Positions 22,425 through 33,769 are shown, counted from the stretch's first letter. The stretch: DNA of 64,000 nt from Sesamum alatum (GCA_034509735.1 JACGWO010000007.1:26998046-27062045), one strand, 5' to 3'. Notes: a model not told the origin generated them from the sequence alone. Numbers and translations are program-made.

Positions 22425-23059
22425 GGAACGGTAATTTAGACAGCCAGGGGAGCGCATATAAACCGTTCCAACATTTGTCCGCTTTAATGAAGTGACCGTT
22501 CCTATCACCGGATAAAGAACCATTCCAAATTAGGTGACAACCGTTCCTAAAAGCGGATAAAAATGAATTCCAAATTAGGGACAGACCTTTCCTAAATGTA
22601 TTTGAAATTTAATGATTTCATGTTTTGGTTTTCGTTCTAAATACGATACCAAAAACCACTCCAGTGTTGTATTCCAAAATACGAGTACAAAATTCGTTCC
22701 CAGTTACCGTGTCTAATTGTGTTCCTATGACCGTTCTTAACCTTTATAGTTGACCGTTCCAAGATGTATTCCAGAACCAGTGCAAACATGTATCTGCAAC
22801 TTATGCTGACAATTCCAAACCGTGTTCTAATTATCGTTTCAAATTGCGTGATTTACTTTTGATATGACCGTTCCAGACATGAAACGGAGCCCTGTTTCCA
22901 TTCCTAATTATTAGGAACACCTCTCCTTTGAACGGATAGCCTCCCGTTCCTTAACCGTTCCTAATCCCATCCCTAATGAATCCAGTGATCTATTTACCGT
23001 TCTAAATTTTAAAAAAACCGTTCCTATTTCCGTTACAATTCCCGCATTTTTTTGTAATG
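22425..23059. repeat. 3' subterminal array and terminal inverted repeat of CACTA copy 2
   Basis: Alternating GGAACGG/CCGTTCC motifs run from 22425 and end in the TIR at 23059. They are co-linear with 7020-7754 of copy 1. Confidence 0.88.
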
Positions 23060-23508
23060 ATATTAGAATTTTCAAATGATCACTAAAAAATTTATAATTT
23101 CACATATTTAAATTTTCAATTTTTTATATTATTTTATATATTATTATTCATATATCATAGAAAGATATAAACTTTGCTATGAATAATTAAAGAATACTTT
23201 TTTTGATAATCATGCAAGTTTATTTATTATGCATGAATTAACAACTACATTACATAGTGGGAACATTATTGAATTAGACATTCAGTTTTTTCCATTAGTA
23301 TTCAATGTTTTAGTAATATAAATGACAAATATTTGTAAAATTAAATATGAGACGGTCGCCCTTTACAATAAAATTTATTTATTTTTTGAGGAAAAAATAT
23401 TATTATCAAAAGACAGTTGTAAATATTAAGCAAAAATAATATCCTTTTAAAGCATGTGGACAAAACGGTCTTTAACAAATTAAGTTTTTTTAAGAAGTGT
23501 TTTTTTCT
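23060..23508. repeat. AT-rich inner end of the left arm
   Basis: No gene is seen. It is the reverse complement of 29791-30255 with scattered changes (for example CATGCAAGTTTATTTATTAT against ATAATAAATAAACTTGCATG-like sequence). Confidence 0.85.
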
Positions 23509-25540
23509 CAAACACTACCCAATTAAGCTTTTATCTGCTTTTCACTTTTTTTTTTACAAACACTATCCACTCTTGTTTTGCTACAACTTCCGACTTTCTC
23601 TATGAAAATCACTTTTCTAAAAGCAGAAGTTTTCACAAACGCTCCCTAAATCATTTTTCTAAAAGCCCAAAATAAAGGATTGCCCCACCTGCCAGCCCAA
23701 CAGACCCAACCTACTGGCCCAAGCAAAAATAAAAGGTATCAGTATGGTAGGCATATAAAGCAAAGCCCAATGCGCAAGCTCACATGATGGACAGCAGGAC
23801 GACACATCATATGGATTCTGCACGACATAGGCCATGTAACCATAAAAGATCTCCAACTAACCTTTCTATATCAACGGAACCAGCCGAATCAATAGCTACC
23901 AACCACATCTCGTGTTTTTCCGGGTTGATTGGGCAATGGTTGTTCAAACGATCATAACTCTTCAAAGATAAGTCAAAATCAGGTTTGGATACTCTTGCTA
24001 GTTAGCTAACATCAATAGGCTTCTATTAATATACAACTCGCCCTAACTAACTCCCAGATTTCACCCTAAGCCCCTCTATAAATAGAGATGATGTTGTAGT
24101 AAAAAAGGTAACTCAATTCACTAATATTTAACACACTTGTCAATCTCGCAAAATAGTAAGGATACTCGTTTCTTGTTCTTTTTCACCACTCTACCAACTC
24201 ACTCTAGCTTACATTTCCATCACTCCAAATAACTCATTTCACCATTTTCTCTCGTTATTTCAAGTTTTCTTGTTTATTTCTCAATAATATAGGTACCGAC
24301 TTAACATCGAAGTGTTAACCCTTGTTTTGTAGGTTAGTCCTTAGGTAATCATGGAATATTTGAAGATCCTTCAACGATTGTGGTGCTACTGGACTCCAGT
24401 ACGTACCAAATATATATTGAGATATAAATATTTGAAATAGTGTATATTAATTTCTATTTCCTAGTTAAATTTTCTTAAAACTCTTTGATTGTAAACCTAT
24501 AAATATTTGAGTTAAACTCATTATTCAAAACTTTGTTCATTGGATGAGTATTTTGTATATTAATATGTAGTTTTAGTATAATTAGTTTAGGTTCGAGTAG
24601 TTGTCCTACAACAATTGGCGGTAGAGATAAATTTTGATCCAAATCCGTTTCCGCATCAATTAATTTTCCAACCATTTAAACATTTTTAGAAGCCAACGTT
24701 GTTACCCACACCTCATCAACATAAACAGATTCATACACCCGACTATAGATGCTAATCCACTATTACCAAGGAAGTAACAAAGAAAAATAAGAATGAGGAA
24801 GTCTACGTTGAATGTCAAGACATGAACCACTTATAAGATGATATATAACATCCTTATAGCAACGAAGTATCAAGATCACAATATACCATGAGTTTTTGCC
24901 ACGGAGCAAAGTACCTAGCAACAGAATTGGCTCAGGTGGACATTTTATAAACTAGAACACAATTTAGTTAAAACATTTAGAAACATATTTACATCACAAA
25001 AAGTTTTCATCTCAGAACAAATTGGTGTTTTGTTATAAAACTAAGTTTCGTATTCAACTTGACACCAGTAATGTTCATTATCTCCACATAATTTACTTTT
25101 GACAAAATAAAAGTATAAATTATACCAATTAAAATAATCTTCTAAGTTAACTACCCAATTCAAAAAGTAATTTTCATTAGGATTTCAAAAATGTATAAAA
25201 AGAATTGGACCAGAAAACTTATAAGACGATGGATTCCTAGTTTGTGGATAAAGAAGATTGTTTTGTTTTAATTATGATTTATTTATTTGAATTAATATAA
25301 TATATAAGAACAAAAAAGACCTATGTAAACTATTAAAAAAATCGAGGAAGAGAAAATTAAATCAGTTCTCAAGTTAAAATCGAAATAAAAATAATAATTC
25401 TTTTTAGAATCAATAATAATATTAGTGGTGGGAATAGAAAATATAACATTAGAGGGGCATTTCGCAATAGTTAAAATTGAAGAAGAGTCGTCGCCAATCA
25501 CCCTGATCTGATCGCCGCCATTAAATTGTTGATCCGTCCT
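23509..25540 (+). repeat. Segmental duplication block, copy A (direct partner 49887-52399), includes an LTR-like region
   Basis: It is co-linear with 49887-52399, from CTCAAACACTACCCAATTAA to TTGATCCGTCCT. It contains an LTR-like piece with CTCTATAAATAGAGATGATG (TATA-like, 24073) and a gypsy-type LTR 3' signature ACTTAACATCGAAGTGTTAA near 24300. Downstream to 25540 it is AT-rich with short open frames only. The TRIM of copy B is absent: the single GGTAT at 23735-23739 is the empty site. Copy A is cut off by the LTR retrotransposon at 25541. Confidence 0.88.
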
Positions 25541-26411
25541 TGTAGGCAAGCAAAATTTATTGTCAATTATTTATTGACATGTGCTATATATTTTTCCATC
25601 AATTTTATATTTTTATAAAATAAAATATTCATTGATGGATAAAATCAAATATTGCTATGTATGGAATTGAAGTATTTAAGGCAATCTGAATCTTGCCTTG
25701 CCAACAAAGGAAGCAAATACCACTGATTTGGTAATTCTAGATCGCATCTCGTGATTAGGAAAATAAATGCCAAAACAAATCATGAAGGGCCAATCAAATC
25801 GCGCCACGCCATCAAGTAAATATGACAAAGTCTTCCACCCTACAACTATAAATAGGGATGTTTTTCCAACAATTGGACACACACAAACAATTGAAGACAG
25901 AATTGAAGGCACAAGCAAGAGAGCATTCAAGAAGCTTCAAAATCCTCTCAAGCACGAATTAAGAAAGATCCACGATGTTCAAGGCAAAAATCAAGGCACT
26001 CATCGCGGAAATCCTTCAAATCCAACGTTTGATTCGAGAAAAAGTCAAAAGACCCATGAATTAGCGTTATCAAAGCACAAATCCACCATGGCGGAAGATC
26101 GAAGCTGCAATTCCACCAAAAAACACCAAGATTTCAAGTCAAGTTCTTTCAAATTCATAGCACTTGATCCGAGAATAAGTCAAAAAGACCCTCGGATTAA
26201 CGTTATTGAAGATCCAAGTCAACCTCAACGGGGATTAAAACGTCAAGTTCCGCCTTCGAAGTTGCAGAAATTGAAGATCGTATTCTTGAAGTGAAGAATC
26301 AGAAGCTTCAACTAGAGATTTCGCACCCACAATATATTTGATTAAATTCAAAAATCATTTGTAATATTTTTCTTGTTTCAATAAATTCAGAAACACGAAA
26401 TTTGCGTTACA
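25541..26411 (+). repeat. LTR 1 of the gag-only retrotransposon
   Basis: 871 bp, TG...CA ends. A TATA-like CTATAAATAGGGATG lies near 25846. A 176-codon open frame inside (25767-26294) has no recognisable domain and is not open in LTR 2, so it is treated as chance. Confidence 0.9.
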
Positions 26412-26417
26412 AATTTC

Positions 26418-26435
26418 TGGCACGCCCAGTGGGAC
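26418..26435 (+). promoter_or_regulatory. Primer-binding site region
   Basis: TGGCACGCCCAGTGGGAC starts six bases after LTR 1. The position and leading TGG are as expected for a tRNA primer site; the tRNA species was not determined. It is repeated after LTR 2 at 29212 (TGGCACGCCCAGTAGCAC). Confidence 0.75.
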
Positions 26436-26479
26436 AATCTCGACCTCTCATCTCTTTGTCAAAGTTTTGAAGTTTCGCA

Positions 26480-27640
26480 ATGGCCACCAACAAGATTCTG
26501 ACGCTCAAAGTTGCTGCTTCAAGTTCAAATGACAGTATCGGAGTCGTCACCAGAAGTATGTCAAAGAAGTTACAATCATACCATGAGATGACTTTCCATG
26601 AAGTTGTTGACAAGGATCTACTCCATCTTAGCAAAACTAACGAAGATAATGGAGACTTGAAGGATGACCCCTCTTCATCTACTCCTCGTTCGACATCAAG
26701 TGTAGCTCCCGTCATGGTGACAAATACCACAACATTGGAAGAGCAAATTGCAAGCTTGACAGGGCCATAGAGGGTCTAGCAAAGCATGTTCAGCAGCAAG
26801 ACTCTCAAATCAGCAAATTAATGAACAAAATTGACAATGCTGACACCAGTCATGTGGCCGAAAAACAAGTTGAGGGCCATGACGAAGCGAAACATCCCTA
26901 AAGCAACAAACTAATGAAAGTGAAAAGTTATCAACACATGAGTTGCAAGTCTCCTCCGAAGGGTTGATTCCCGTTGACCAACTGAAAGAGTTCATCATGG
27001 GGACTGTCAAGGACAAAGTCGATGGAGGCTCTAAGTCGTCTATGACTTACACAAAGCCCTATACACAAAGAAATTGATAATTTGAAGATGCCAGTTGGCT
27101 ACCAACCTCCCAAGTTTCAACACTTTGATGGCAAGGGCAATCCGAAGCAACATGTAGCTCACTTCATTGAGACATGCAATAATGCGGGGACTTATGGAGA
27201 TCACCTCATGAAACAATTTGTCCGATCTTTGAAACGAAATGCATTTGACTGGTACATTGACTTGGAAGCCAACTAAGTTGATAGTTGGGGGCAACTGGAA
27301 AAAGAGTTCCTCAATCGCTTTTACAATACCAGAAGTACAATTAGCATAATCGAGCTCACAAACTCGCACCAATGGGAGGAAGAACCCGTCATTGATTATA
27401 TCAATCGCTGGAGAAATTTGAGCCTCAGTTGCAAAGATACTTTGTGTGAAACTTCTGCAATTGAAATATGCATCCAATGAATTCATTGGGGGCTTTGCTA
27501 CATACTTCAAGGAATCAAACCAAAAACTTTTGGAGAATTAGCAACCCGTGCACATGCCATTGAGATAAGCATGAATATTGACGAACACGATTACTTAAGT
27601 GTTGGCACTGATTAAGATGAACAAGAAAAAGAAGATGCCG
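26480..27640 (+). pseudogene. Retrotransposon gag, frameshifted
   Basis: It starts MATNKILTLKVAASSS at 26480. After two frameshifts (about 26764 and 26900) it reads DNLKMPVGYQPPKFQHFDGK at about 27077, HVAHFIETCNNAGTYGDHL, FVRSLKRNAFDWYIDL, then past a stop WGQLEKEFLNRFYNT, YINRWRNLSL, and finally GIKPKTFGELATRAHAIE. This is the Retrotrans_gag core (capsid assembly) typical of plant Ty3/gypsy elements. A zinc knuckle is not visible. At least four lesions mean no intact Gag can be made from this copy. Confidence 0.88.
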
Positions 27641-28095
27641 CATCATACTGAAAACCTTAATTACGCTCCTCGATAAGAGCCTAAGCTCTCAATTGCGCTC
27701 CCTGATAAGAGCCTAAACTATCAATAATGCTCCTAGATATGAGGTTAAACTATCGAAACTCCCAACTGAAATTCCTTCAAGCACTCCTTGATACGAGTAT
27801 AAACTATCTACCATATTCAAATTCAAATGAAGACTCCTTGATACGAGTATAAACTATCTACCATATTCAAATTCAGATGGGGACTCCTTGATACGAGTAT
27901 AAACTATCTACAAATTCAGACGAAGACTCTTTGATACGAGTGTAAACTATCTACAAATTCAAGTGAAGACTCCTTGATACGAGTATAAACTATCTACAAT
28001 ATTCAAATTCAAAAAAAGACTCATTGATACGAGTATAAACTATCTACAAATTCAAATGAAGACTCCTTGATACGAGTATAAACTATCTATATTTT
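27640..28095. repeat. Minisatellite in the retrotransposon 3' internal region
   Basis: About nine tandem units of 35-50 bp carry the core CTTGATACGAGTATAAACTA followed by TCTAC and a variable TTCAAATTCAAATGAAG spacer. Older variants at the left end read GATAAGAGCCTAAACTATCA. It stands where pol would be expected. Confidence 0.9.
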
Positions 28096-28179
28096 TTTTT
28101 TGATTGAACTACGTTATGACTTGATCCTCTCAACGGGGTACATAGGTAGCTTGAAATTTATTTTTCAAGTTCACTCGCA

Positions 28180-28182
28180 TAT

Positions 28183-28221
<39 letters not shown>

Positions 28222-28339
28222 AGAATAAGAAGAAGAAGAAGAAAGTGGAGGAAATAAAATCTCATGCGAAGAAACAATTTCGAGACATGTTCACTCTTTC
28301 GCTTTGTTGCAATTCGTTAACAAGTCTCGAGGGGGCATC
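28180..28339 (+). repeat. GA microsatellite and polypurine tract before LTR 2
   Basis: A GA run at 28184-28216 is followed by GAA repeats. The polypurine tract CGAGGGGGCATC ends at 28339, directly against the TGTAGGC start of LTR 2, as needed for plus-strand priming. Confidence 0.85.
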
Positions 28340-29205
28340 TGTAGGCAAGCAAAATTTATTGTCAATTATTTATTGACATGTGCTATATATTTTTCCATCA
28401 ATTTTATATTTTTATAAAAAGAAATGTTTATTGATGGATAAAATCAAATATTGCCATGTATGGAATGAAGTATTTAAGGCAATATGAATCTTGCCTTGCC
28501 AAAAACGGAAGCAAATACCACTGATTTGGTAATTCTAGATCGCATCTCGTGATTAGGAAAATAAATGCCAAAACAAATCATGAAGGGCTAATCAAATCGC
28601 GCCACGCCATCAAGTAAATATGGCAAAGTCTTCCACCCTACAACTATAAATAGGGATGTTTTTCCAACAATTGGACACACACAAACAGTTGAAGACAGGA
28701 TTGAAGGCACAAGCAAGAGAGCATTAAAGAAGCTTCGAAATCCTCTCAAGCATGAATTAAGAAAGATCCACGACGTTCAAGGCAAAAATCAAGGCACTCA
28801 TCGCGGAAATCCTTCAAATCCAACGTTTTATTCGAGAAAAAGTCAAAAGACCCAAGAATTAGCATTATCAAAGCACAAATCCACCTTGGTGGAAGATCGA
28901 AGCTGCAATTCCACCAAAAAACACCAAGAGTTCAAGTCAAGTTCTTCAAATTCATAGCGCTTGATCCGAGAATAAGTCAAAAGACCCCCGGATTAACATT
29001 ATTGAAGATCTAAGTCAACCTCGACGGGGATTAAAACGTCAAGTTCCGCATTCGAAGTTGCAGAAATTGAAGATCGTATTCTTGAAGTGAAGAATCAGAA
29101 GCTTCAACTAGAGATTTCGCACCTACAAGATATATGATTAAATTCAAAATCGTTTCTATATTTTTCTTGTTTCAATAAATTCAGAAACACGAAATTTGCG
29201 TTACA
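28340..29205 (+). repeat. LTR 2 of the gag-only retrotransposon
   Basis: 866 bp, co-linear with LTR 1 with scattered substitutions and small indels (for example near 28415 and 29160). The internal primer-site and gag sequence resume after it, so it is the shared middle LTR of a tandem. Confidence 0.9.
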
Positions 29206-29421
29206 AATTTCTGGCACGCCCAGTAGCACAATCTCTACCTCTCATCTCTTCGTCAAAGTTTTGAAGTTTTGCAATGGCCACCAACAAGATTCTGACGCTG
29301 AAAGTTGCTGCTTCAAGTTCAAATGACAGTATCGGAGTCATCACCAGAAGTATGTCGAAGAAGTTACAAACATACCATGAGATGACTTTCCATGAAGTTG
29401 TTGACAAGGATCTACTCCATC

Positions 29422-29790
29422 AGTATTTTTATATAACTTCTACTCATGGCTAGAAATCTGATTTTGAAGCTATTGAACAATAATATTTCGGTCAATTATG
29501 AAAGTGAGAATCGGGATGGGGTTGTAATTTGTTTAGAGAGGATTTGGTGCCAAAATGGCTTCATATTCAAGGACAACCAATTTAGGTACCAAAATGCAAC
29601 AAATGTCCCCCAAAATCAGTCTCACATGCACAACACGTGCATTTTCCATTAATTCTTAACTGAGAGTTGACGGTAGGACCAAAAATATATAAAAATATAT
29701 CCAATTGGGACCAAAAGTGTAACTCGCGAATGAAGGGGGACCAAACTGTTTTCGTGGTATTATGGAGGGACCAAAAGTGTAATTCTCCCA
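29422..29790 (-). mobile_element. Half of a terminal-inverted-repeat element (partner half near 49440-49886)
   Basis: Read on the minus strand from 29790 it begins GGGAGAATTACACTTTTGGT followed by CCCTCCATAATACCAC. The reverse complement of 49886 leftward begins GGGATAAATGTAATTTTGGT followed by CCCTAAATAATGCCAC. The two align over at least 50 bases as the two ends of one element. The AT-rich flanks GAAGTGTTTTTTTCT (arm side) and ATCTTTTTCT (block side) resemble a 9-10-bp target duplication, and 23494-23515 is the uninterrupted site. The inner part (29422-29640) has no recognised gene. Confidence 0.65.
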
Positions 29791-30419
29791 GAAAAAAACA
29801 CTTCTTGAAAAAATTGGTTAAAGACCGTTTTGTCCATATGCGTTAAAAGGATATTATTTTTGCTTAATATTTGCAATTGTCTTTTGATAATAATAATTTT
29901 TCCTCAAAAATAAATAAATTTTATTGTAATTAGCGGATCTCATATTTATTTTTACAAATATGTTTCATTTGTATTACTAAAATATTGAATATTAATGAAA
30001 AAACAGAATGTCTAATTCAATAATGTTCTCACTATATATATAATGCAGTTGTTAATTCATGCACAATAAATAAACTTGCATGATTGCCAAAAAAAAGTAT
30101 TTTTTAATTAATCATAGCATAGTTTATATTTTTCTATGATATATGAATAATATCAAATAATATAGAAAATAATGTAAAACAAATTAAAATTTAAATATGT
30201 GAAATTATAATTTTTTTAGTCATAAATTATTTAAATTATTTGAAAATTCTAACATCAACTTTAGATGAACAATTTTGAAAAGGATAAAATCGAATTAATA
30301 TTATTGTACAAAGGCTAAAGTAGTCCAAAAAAAAGTTGAATTTACTTACAAAAAAGCCAAAGCAGCTAGAAGCACCCTCAAGGTGCTTCTAGCTTTCGGC
30401 TCAAAAATGCTTTTTGTAG

Positions 30420-30900
30420 AGGTATTTCAAACACCTCAAAAGTACTTTTTTCAACCCAAAAGTTGAAAGGCGATTTTACAAAGTTCGCGCAAATACTCCC
30501 TAAAGCTGGTGATGGTGGAGGTGGTGCGGACGCATTAAAAATAAGTGGCTCTGAAAAAAGCATGCCATTAACTCTCCAACACCCTTAAAAGTAGTCATTT
30601 TCCTATATTGGTTCCATATACAAGGAGAAAATTAACATACCTTAGAGCTCATGAAAAAATATAAAATACAATTAAAGGTTGAATGTAGTTGAATAGCTAA
30701 GTAAATATCTACATTGTTTCCATCATTTGAGTTCTGCCCCATTGTTTCTTGTGCGCACAAAGTGTTGTGTGGAGTATGTGTGCGTGAGAGAGACTGAGCA
30801 ATAGAGAGTGGAGACAAAGACAAGAGTGTGAGCAAATAATCGATAAGTATTTAGGTATGTGACTGTGAATTTGCGTAAATATGATATGTTGACATGGCAT
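30420..30900 (-). repeat. Hairpin-promoter repeat family, unit 4' (minus strand)
   Basis: On the minus strand the first ORF piece is intact, starting MGQNSNDGNNVDIYL (ATG at about 30742), and is preceded by HTPHNTLCAQET in the same frame. The second piece at about 30610-30500 reads past the family acceptor into a proline-codon-rich end (CCACCTCCACCATCACC). It is longer than its left partner at 16285-16560. Confidence 0.7.
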
Positions 30901-31480
30901 CATACTCACTGTTTGTTATGAAAATATCTTATATAAGCCAGTGTAGATATTGTAGAGAGAATTGTGTCCATTACATTCATTCTTTATATATTTACTAACA
31001 TAAACACTCGCATACATAATTACCTATCAATAGTTTGCTCACGCTCTTGCCTTTGTCTTCATTCTCTATTTACCCAGTCTCTCTTATAGGCACATACTCC
31101 ACACAATACTTTGTGCGCACAAGAAACAATGGCGCACAACTAAAATAATGGAAACAATGTAGATCTTTATTTAGTGTTTTATAGTTTTGTATTTTATAGT
31201 TTTGTATGATCTCTGACATATGTTGATTTTCATCTTGTAAATGAAACTAATATTGGGAAAGACTATGTTTACTGGTGTTGGATGGTCAATAGTGTGATCT
31301 TTTTGGAGCTACTTAATTTAATGTACCGGCACCACTTCTGCCGCCGCCAGCATCACAACAACTACCTCCAAGAGCGCAACAGCAATGGCAGATCTTTATT
31401 TCTTTCTTTTTGCTTCTCTTTTATTTTTTTAGATATACATTTGTGCGATCTTTACTCTTCTTCTTTTGTTTAAATATTTT
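30900..31480 (+). repeat. Hairpin-promoter repeat family, unit 3'
   Basis: CTTATATAAG at 30929, a leader with CACAATACTTTGTGCGCAC, ATGGCGCACAAC at 31129 (stop four codons later), the acceptor TTCATCTTGTAA (mutated) and the second piece near 31241-31400. It is divergent from unit 4'. Confidence 0.7.
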
Positions 31481-31670
31481 ATTTTAGATATAAATTTTAT
31501 AAGAAGTACTAACTTAAATAAGGTAAGTGCTCAATATTTGAATTGTAAATACAATCCCTTTGTTTTTCTCTTCGATTTTTTAAAATGAAACTTATAGAAA
31601 AAAAAATTGGACTTCACAATGTTTCTTTTTTCTTTTTCTTTTTGGATTTAAGGTTTTCTATGTGGGAAAG

Positions 31671-31710
<40 letters not shown>

Positions 31711-31853
31711 ATTCTCCTCTTCTTTTAATATATTGAATAGTATTGAGTCGTCAATGGAAGTTACATGCCCATGTAAATAATAAAATCTCGATTTTGAAAA
31801 TTTGTTGAAGGCTGAGTATTCATGTGAAATTGATGGTATAGCTAAATTAAATT

Positions 31854-32450
31854 TACTAAACACAATGCAATCTATACACATACAATTTTAATTGCAATAT
31901 CATCAATCCAAACAATAGGCCTATTATTTCTAAAATCTCTTAAAATGCCAAGGATGGTACAACATAGTCGTAGGGTATTATGGAAAAATTATTTTATGAT
32001 ATTTATAATTGCAATGTATGTTATAAAATTTACTATATCAACTATTCATGTGGTAAATTAAATATACATGGTATATGAGTAGCTTTCGTCTGTAAAACTT
32101 TATGGTGGATTTTCATATTTAGAAACAAGACTTCCTTGAGTTAGTAAAAAATGTAAATCTTTATTCAACGAGTAGCTTTCGTCGGTAAAACGATGACGCA
32201 CAACTCAAATAATTGAAATAATGTAGATCTTTATTCAGTGATTCAACTACATTCAACCTTTAATTCTGTTTTGTAGTTTTGTATGAACTCTAACATACGA
32301 TAACTTTCACCTTATAGACAAAACCAATATTAGATAAAGACTACTTCTATGAGTATTGGAGGGTTAATGGTATGCGCTTTCCGGAGCCACTTAATTTTAA
32401 TACGTCGGCACCACTTTTGCCACCACCATCACAAAATAAAGTTTTCGGTG
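31854..32450 (+). repeat. Hairpin-promoter repeat family, unit 5 (partial, extra copy)
   Basis: 31880-32110 is the reverse complement of about 38790-39020, and 32200-32440 carries the second half of the family unit (AACTCTAACATACGATAAC, then GGGTTAATGGTATGCGCTTT and a proline-codon end). The hairpin and leader between them are deleted. It shows that the family unit extends well upstream of the hairpin. Confidence 0.6.
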
Positions 32451-32599
32451 TAGACGGATATACAAAATTCGTTAATGTCTATGTTGCAATCTTAGAGGTA
32501 CTTCTCTGATAGTCTTAACTTGAAGCTTTCCAGCTTTCAGACTTTATTGTTTGGATGGGCATGTAACTCACATCCATGACTTATTAGTGTTCACCAATC

Positions 32600-32617
32600 A
32601 ATTGGGGGGGGGGGGGG

Positions 32618-32650
<33 letters not shown>
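32600..32650. repeat. Poly-G plus GA microsatellite
   Basis: A run of 17 G (32604-32620) is followed directly by about 15 GA units. The length is likely unstable or error-prone in an assembly. Confidence 0.9.
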
Positions 32651-32654
<4 letters not shown>

Positions 32655-32910
32655 AAGAGGGAGAAAAAAGAATCTTTCCGACATGTCAAGCCCTATATCA
32701 ATATAAACAAGTGAAAGAAAACAAATTGAGAAGGCCAATTTTGATTTTTTTCTAAAGCTTTATTTCAAAATTCGAAGGGAAAAACAAAAGAATTGTGTTT
32801 ATACTTTCAAAATTGAGCATATGCCAATTTTAAGATAGTACTTCTTATAAAAATTACATTTAAATAAAAGATCTAAGCAAAAGAAGAAGAGCAAAGATCA
32901 CACACATGTA

Positions 32911-32941
<31 letters not shown>

Positions 32942-32944
32942 AGA

Positions 32945-33750
32945 AATCAGGCTAAACACCAAGGAATACCTTTTAGAGCGGCAACCACAATCCGTAATAT
33001 CACTAATTACCTGTCGCATGCCTACAAGGTTGGCTCCTCCCGAGCGTCGCATTGGCGAGGGGACTTCGGGGCGACAGCTAGGCTTGGTTTTCATTTTCAG
33101 CATGCTCCCCAGCCAAGGCCTAAGCTTGTATGACGGCATCCACCATCTAGGGGCTGGATTAAGTTAAAGGTGGCGGGGTGTCCAAAGGAAACCCCAAGAT
33201 TGTCAGCGGTGGGGGCTTCTTAGACGATGAGGATGGCCGTGCAATTGTGATATATTATCAATATCTTGGAGTCCAAACTAATACATATGCTGAGCTGGCT
33301 ACACTGGCTAGGGGACTGGATATTGCGTGGTCAAGGGGTTCAGGCAGGTGAGGGTCGAGTTCGACTCACAAGTGGTCCTCCACATGCTACGATTTGGGAT
33401 CGGAGATTGGAGCTTTCAGCATTTCTTGATGTCTATCCATAGATTTAGACGGCACATGAGCCTCAAATTTACGCATATATACCATGAAGCAAACTGGGTA
33501 GCAGATGCATTAGAGAATCTTGCCTGTGAATGTCATGTCGGGGGGTTCATTGAATGAGATGGACTACAAATTGTGGCAACCTTAGTTGATTTTTTTATAT
33601 GCATTTACCCAGCTTTCATTTCAAGTGATGTTAGAGTTTTGTAGTTTGTGCACTGTTATAAACTGTTTTTGAGCGCTTTGAATCAATAAATGGGTAGGGG
33701 TTCGTCAAACCCCCCGCCTAGGCACAATTGACTTTACTAAAAAAAAAGAT
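32945..33750 (+). mobile_element. 5'-truncated LINE fragment with RNase H domain and poly(A) tail
   Basis: A LINE 3' end lies inside repeat unit 2', which continues on both sides. It ends with an A-run at 33739-33747. Short flanking similarity (ATAGAAACAAA before, ATAGAAAAACA after) could be a degraded target duplication. The left arm has no equivalent insertion, so it post-dates the duplication. The 5' boundary is approximate. Confidence 0.75.
33160..33557 (+). pseudogene. LINE RNase H-like (RVT_3) domain, frameshifted
   Basis: Conceptual reading across two frameshifts gives WIKLKVAGC, GGGFLDDEDGRAIVIYY, TNTYAELATLARGLDIAW, then the open part from 33327 with VRVEFDSQVVLHMLRFG, FTHIYHEANWVADALENLA. 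This is the plant LINE-associated RNase H fold. The first acidic residue (usually in a DGA motif) is replaced by VAG, while E (AEL), D (FDS) and the HEANxxAD segment remain. The domain removes RNA from the RNA/DNA hybrid in retrotransposition. The stop at 33557 ends the protein about 180 bases before the poly(A). Confidence 0.85.
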
Positions 33751-33769
33751 AGAAAAACATATATGCCAT

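Larger units (their letters stand above)
16642..23059 (+). mobile_element. CACTA (En/Spm) transposon, copy 2, both ends present
   Basis: The 5' end CATTACAAAAAAAATGCGGG (16642) and the 3' end CCCGCATTTTTTTGTAATG (23059) are inverted repeats of each other and match the 3' end of copy 1. The usual CACTA start has changed to CATTA at both ends. Contents in order: subterminal array, TNP2 pseudogene, internal array, second gene, subterminal array. It is related to copy 1 throughout but carries different deletions. The flanking trinucleotides (TCA left, ATA right) do not match, so the target duplication is lost or altered. The inverted arm lacks the element near 30258-30364. Confidence 0.92.
7755..23508 (+). 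repeat. Left arm of the large inverted duplication (partner 29791-38605)
   Basis: The order of recognisable segments here is repeated in reverse complement at 29791-38605: hairpin units, CT/GA microsatellites, a captured gene fragment, an LTR-like stretch and a terminal AT-rich piece. Examples: 8269-8420 matches 37980-38115, 9190-9240 matches 37195-37250, 11400-11760 matches 35930-36240, 12236-13020 matches 34985-35452, and 23063-23508 matches 29791-30255. Left-only insertions are the segment 9409-10640, the MITE 12459-12776, the MULE remnant 13939-15366 and CACTA copy 2 (16642-23059). The last matching bases at the inner end are GAAGTGTTTTTTTCT at 23494-23508. Confidence 0.9.
25541..29421 (+). 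mobile_element. Gag-only Ty3/gypsy-type LTR retrotransposon in LTR-int-LTR-int tandem
   Basis: LTR 1 is 25541-26411 and LTR 2 is 28340-29205, both starting TGTAGGCAAGC and ending GCGTTACA. Between them lies a 1.9-kb internal region with a primer-binding site, gag and a minisatellite, but no protease, reverse transcriptase or integrase. LTR 2 is followed not by host DNA but by a second primer-binding site and the first 140 bases of gag (to 29421), where the sequence breaks off. The insertion point after GATCCGTCCT is empty at 52399. This fits a terminal-repeat retrotransposon with a gag domain (TR-GAG class) that formed a tandem by unequal LTR recombination and then lost its right end. Confidence 0.9.

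Noticed and set aside
25767..26294. 176-codon open frame
   Set aside because: It lies wholly inside LTR 1 and is interrupted in LTR 2, and no domain is recognisable.
27640..28095. Regularly spaced repeats that could suggest a CRISPR-like array
   Set aside because: Units vary in length, the spacers are themselves repetitive, the context is a plant retrotransposon and no cas genes exist.
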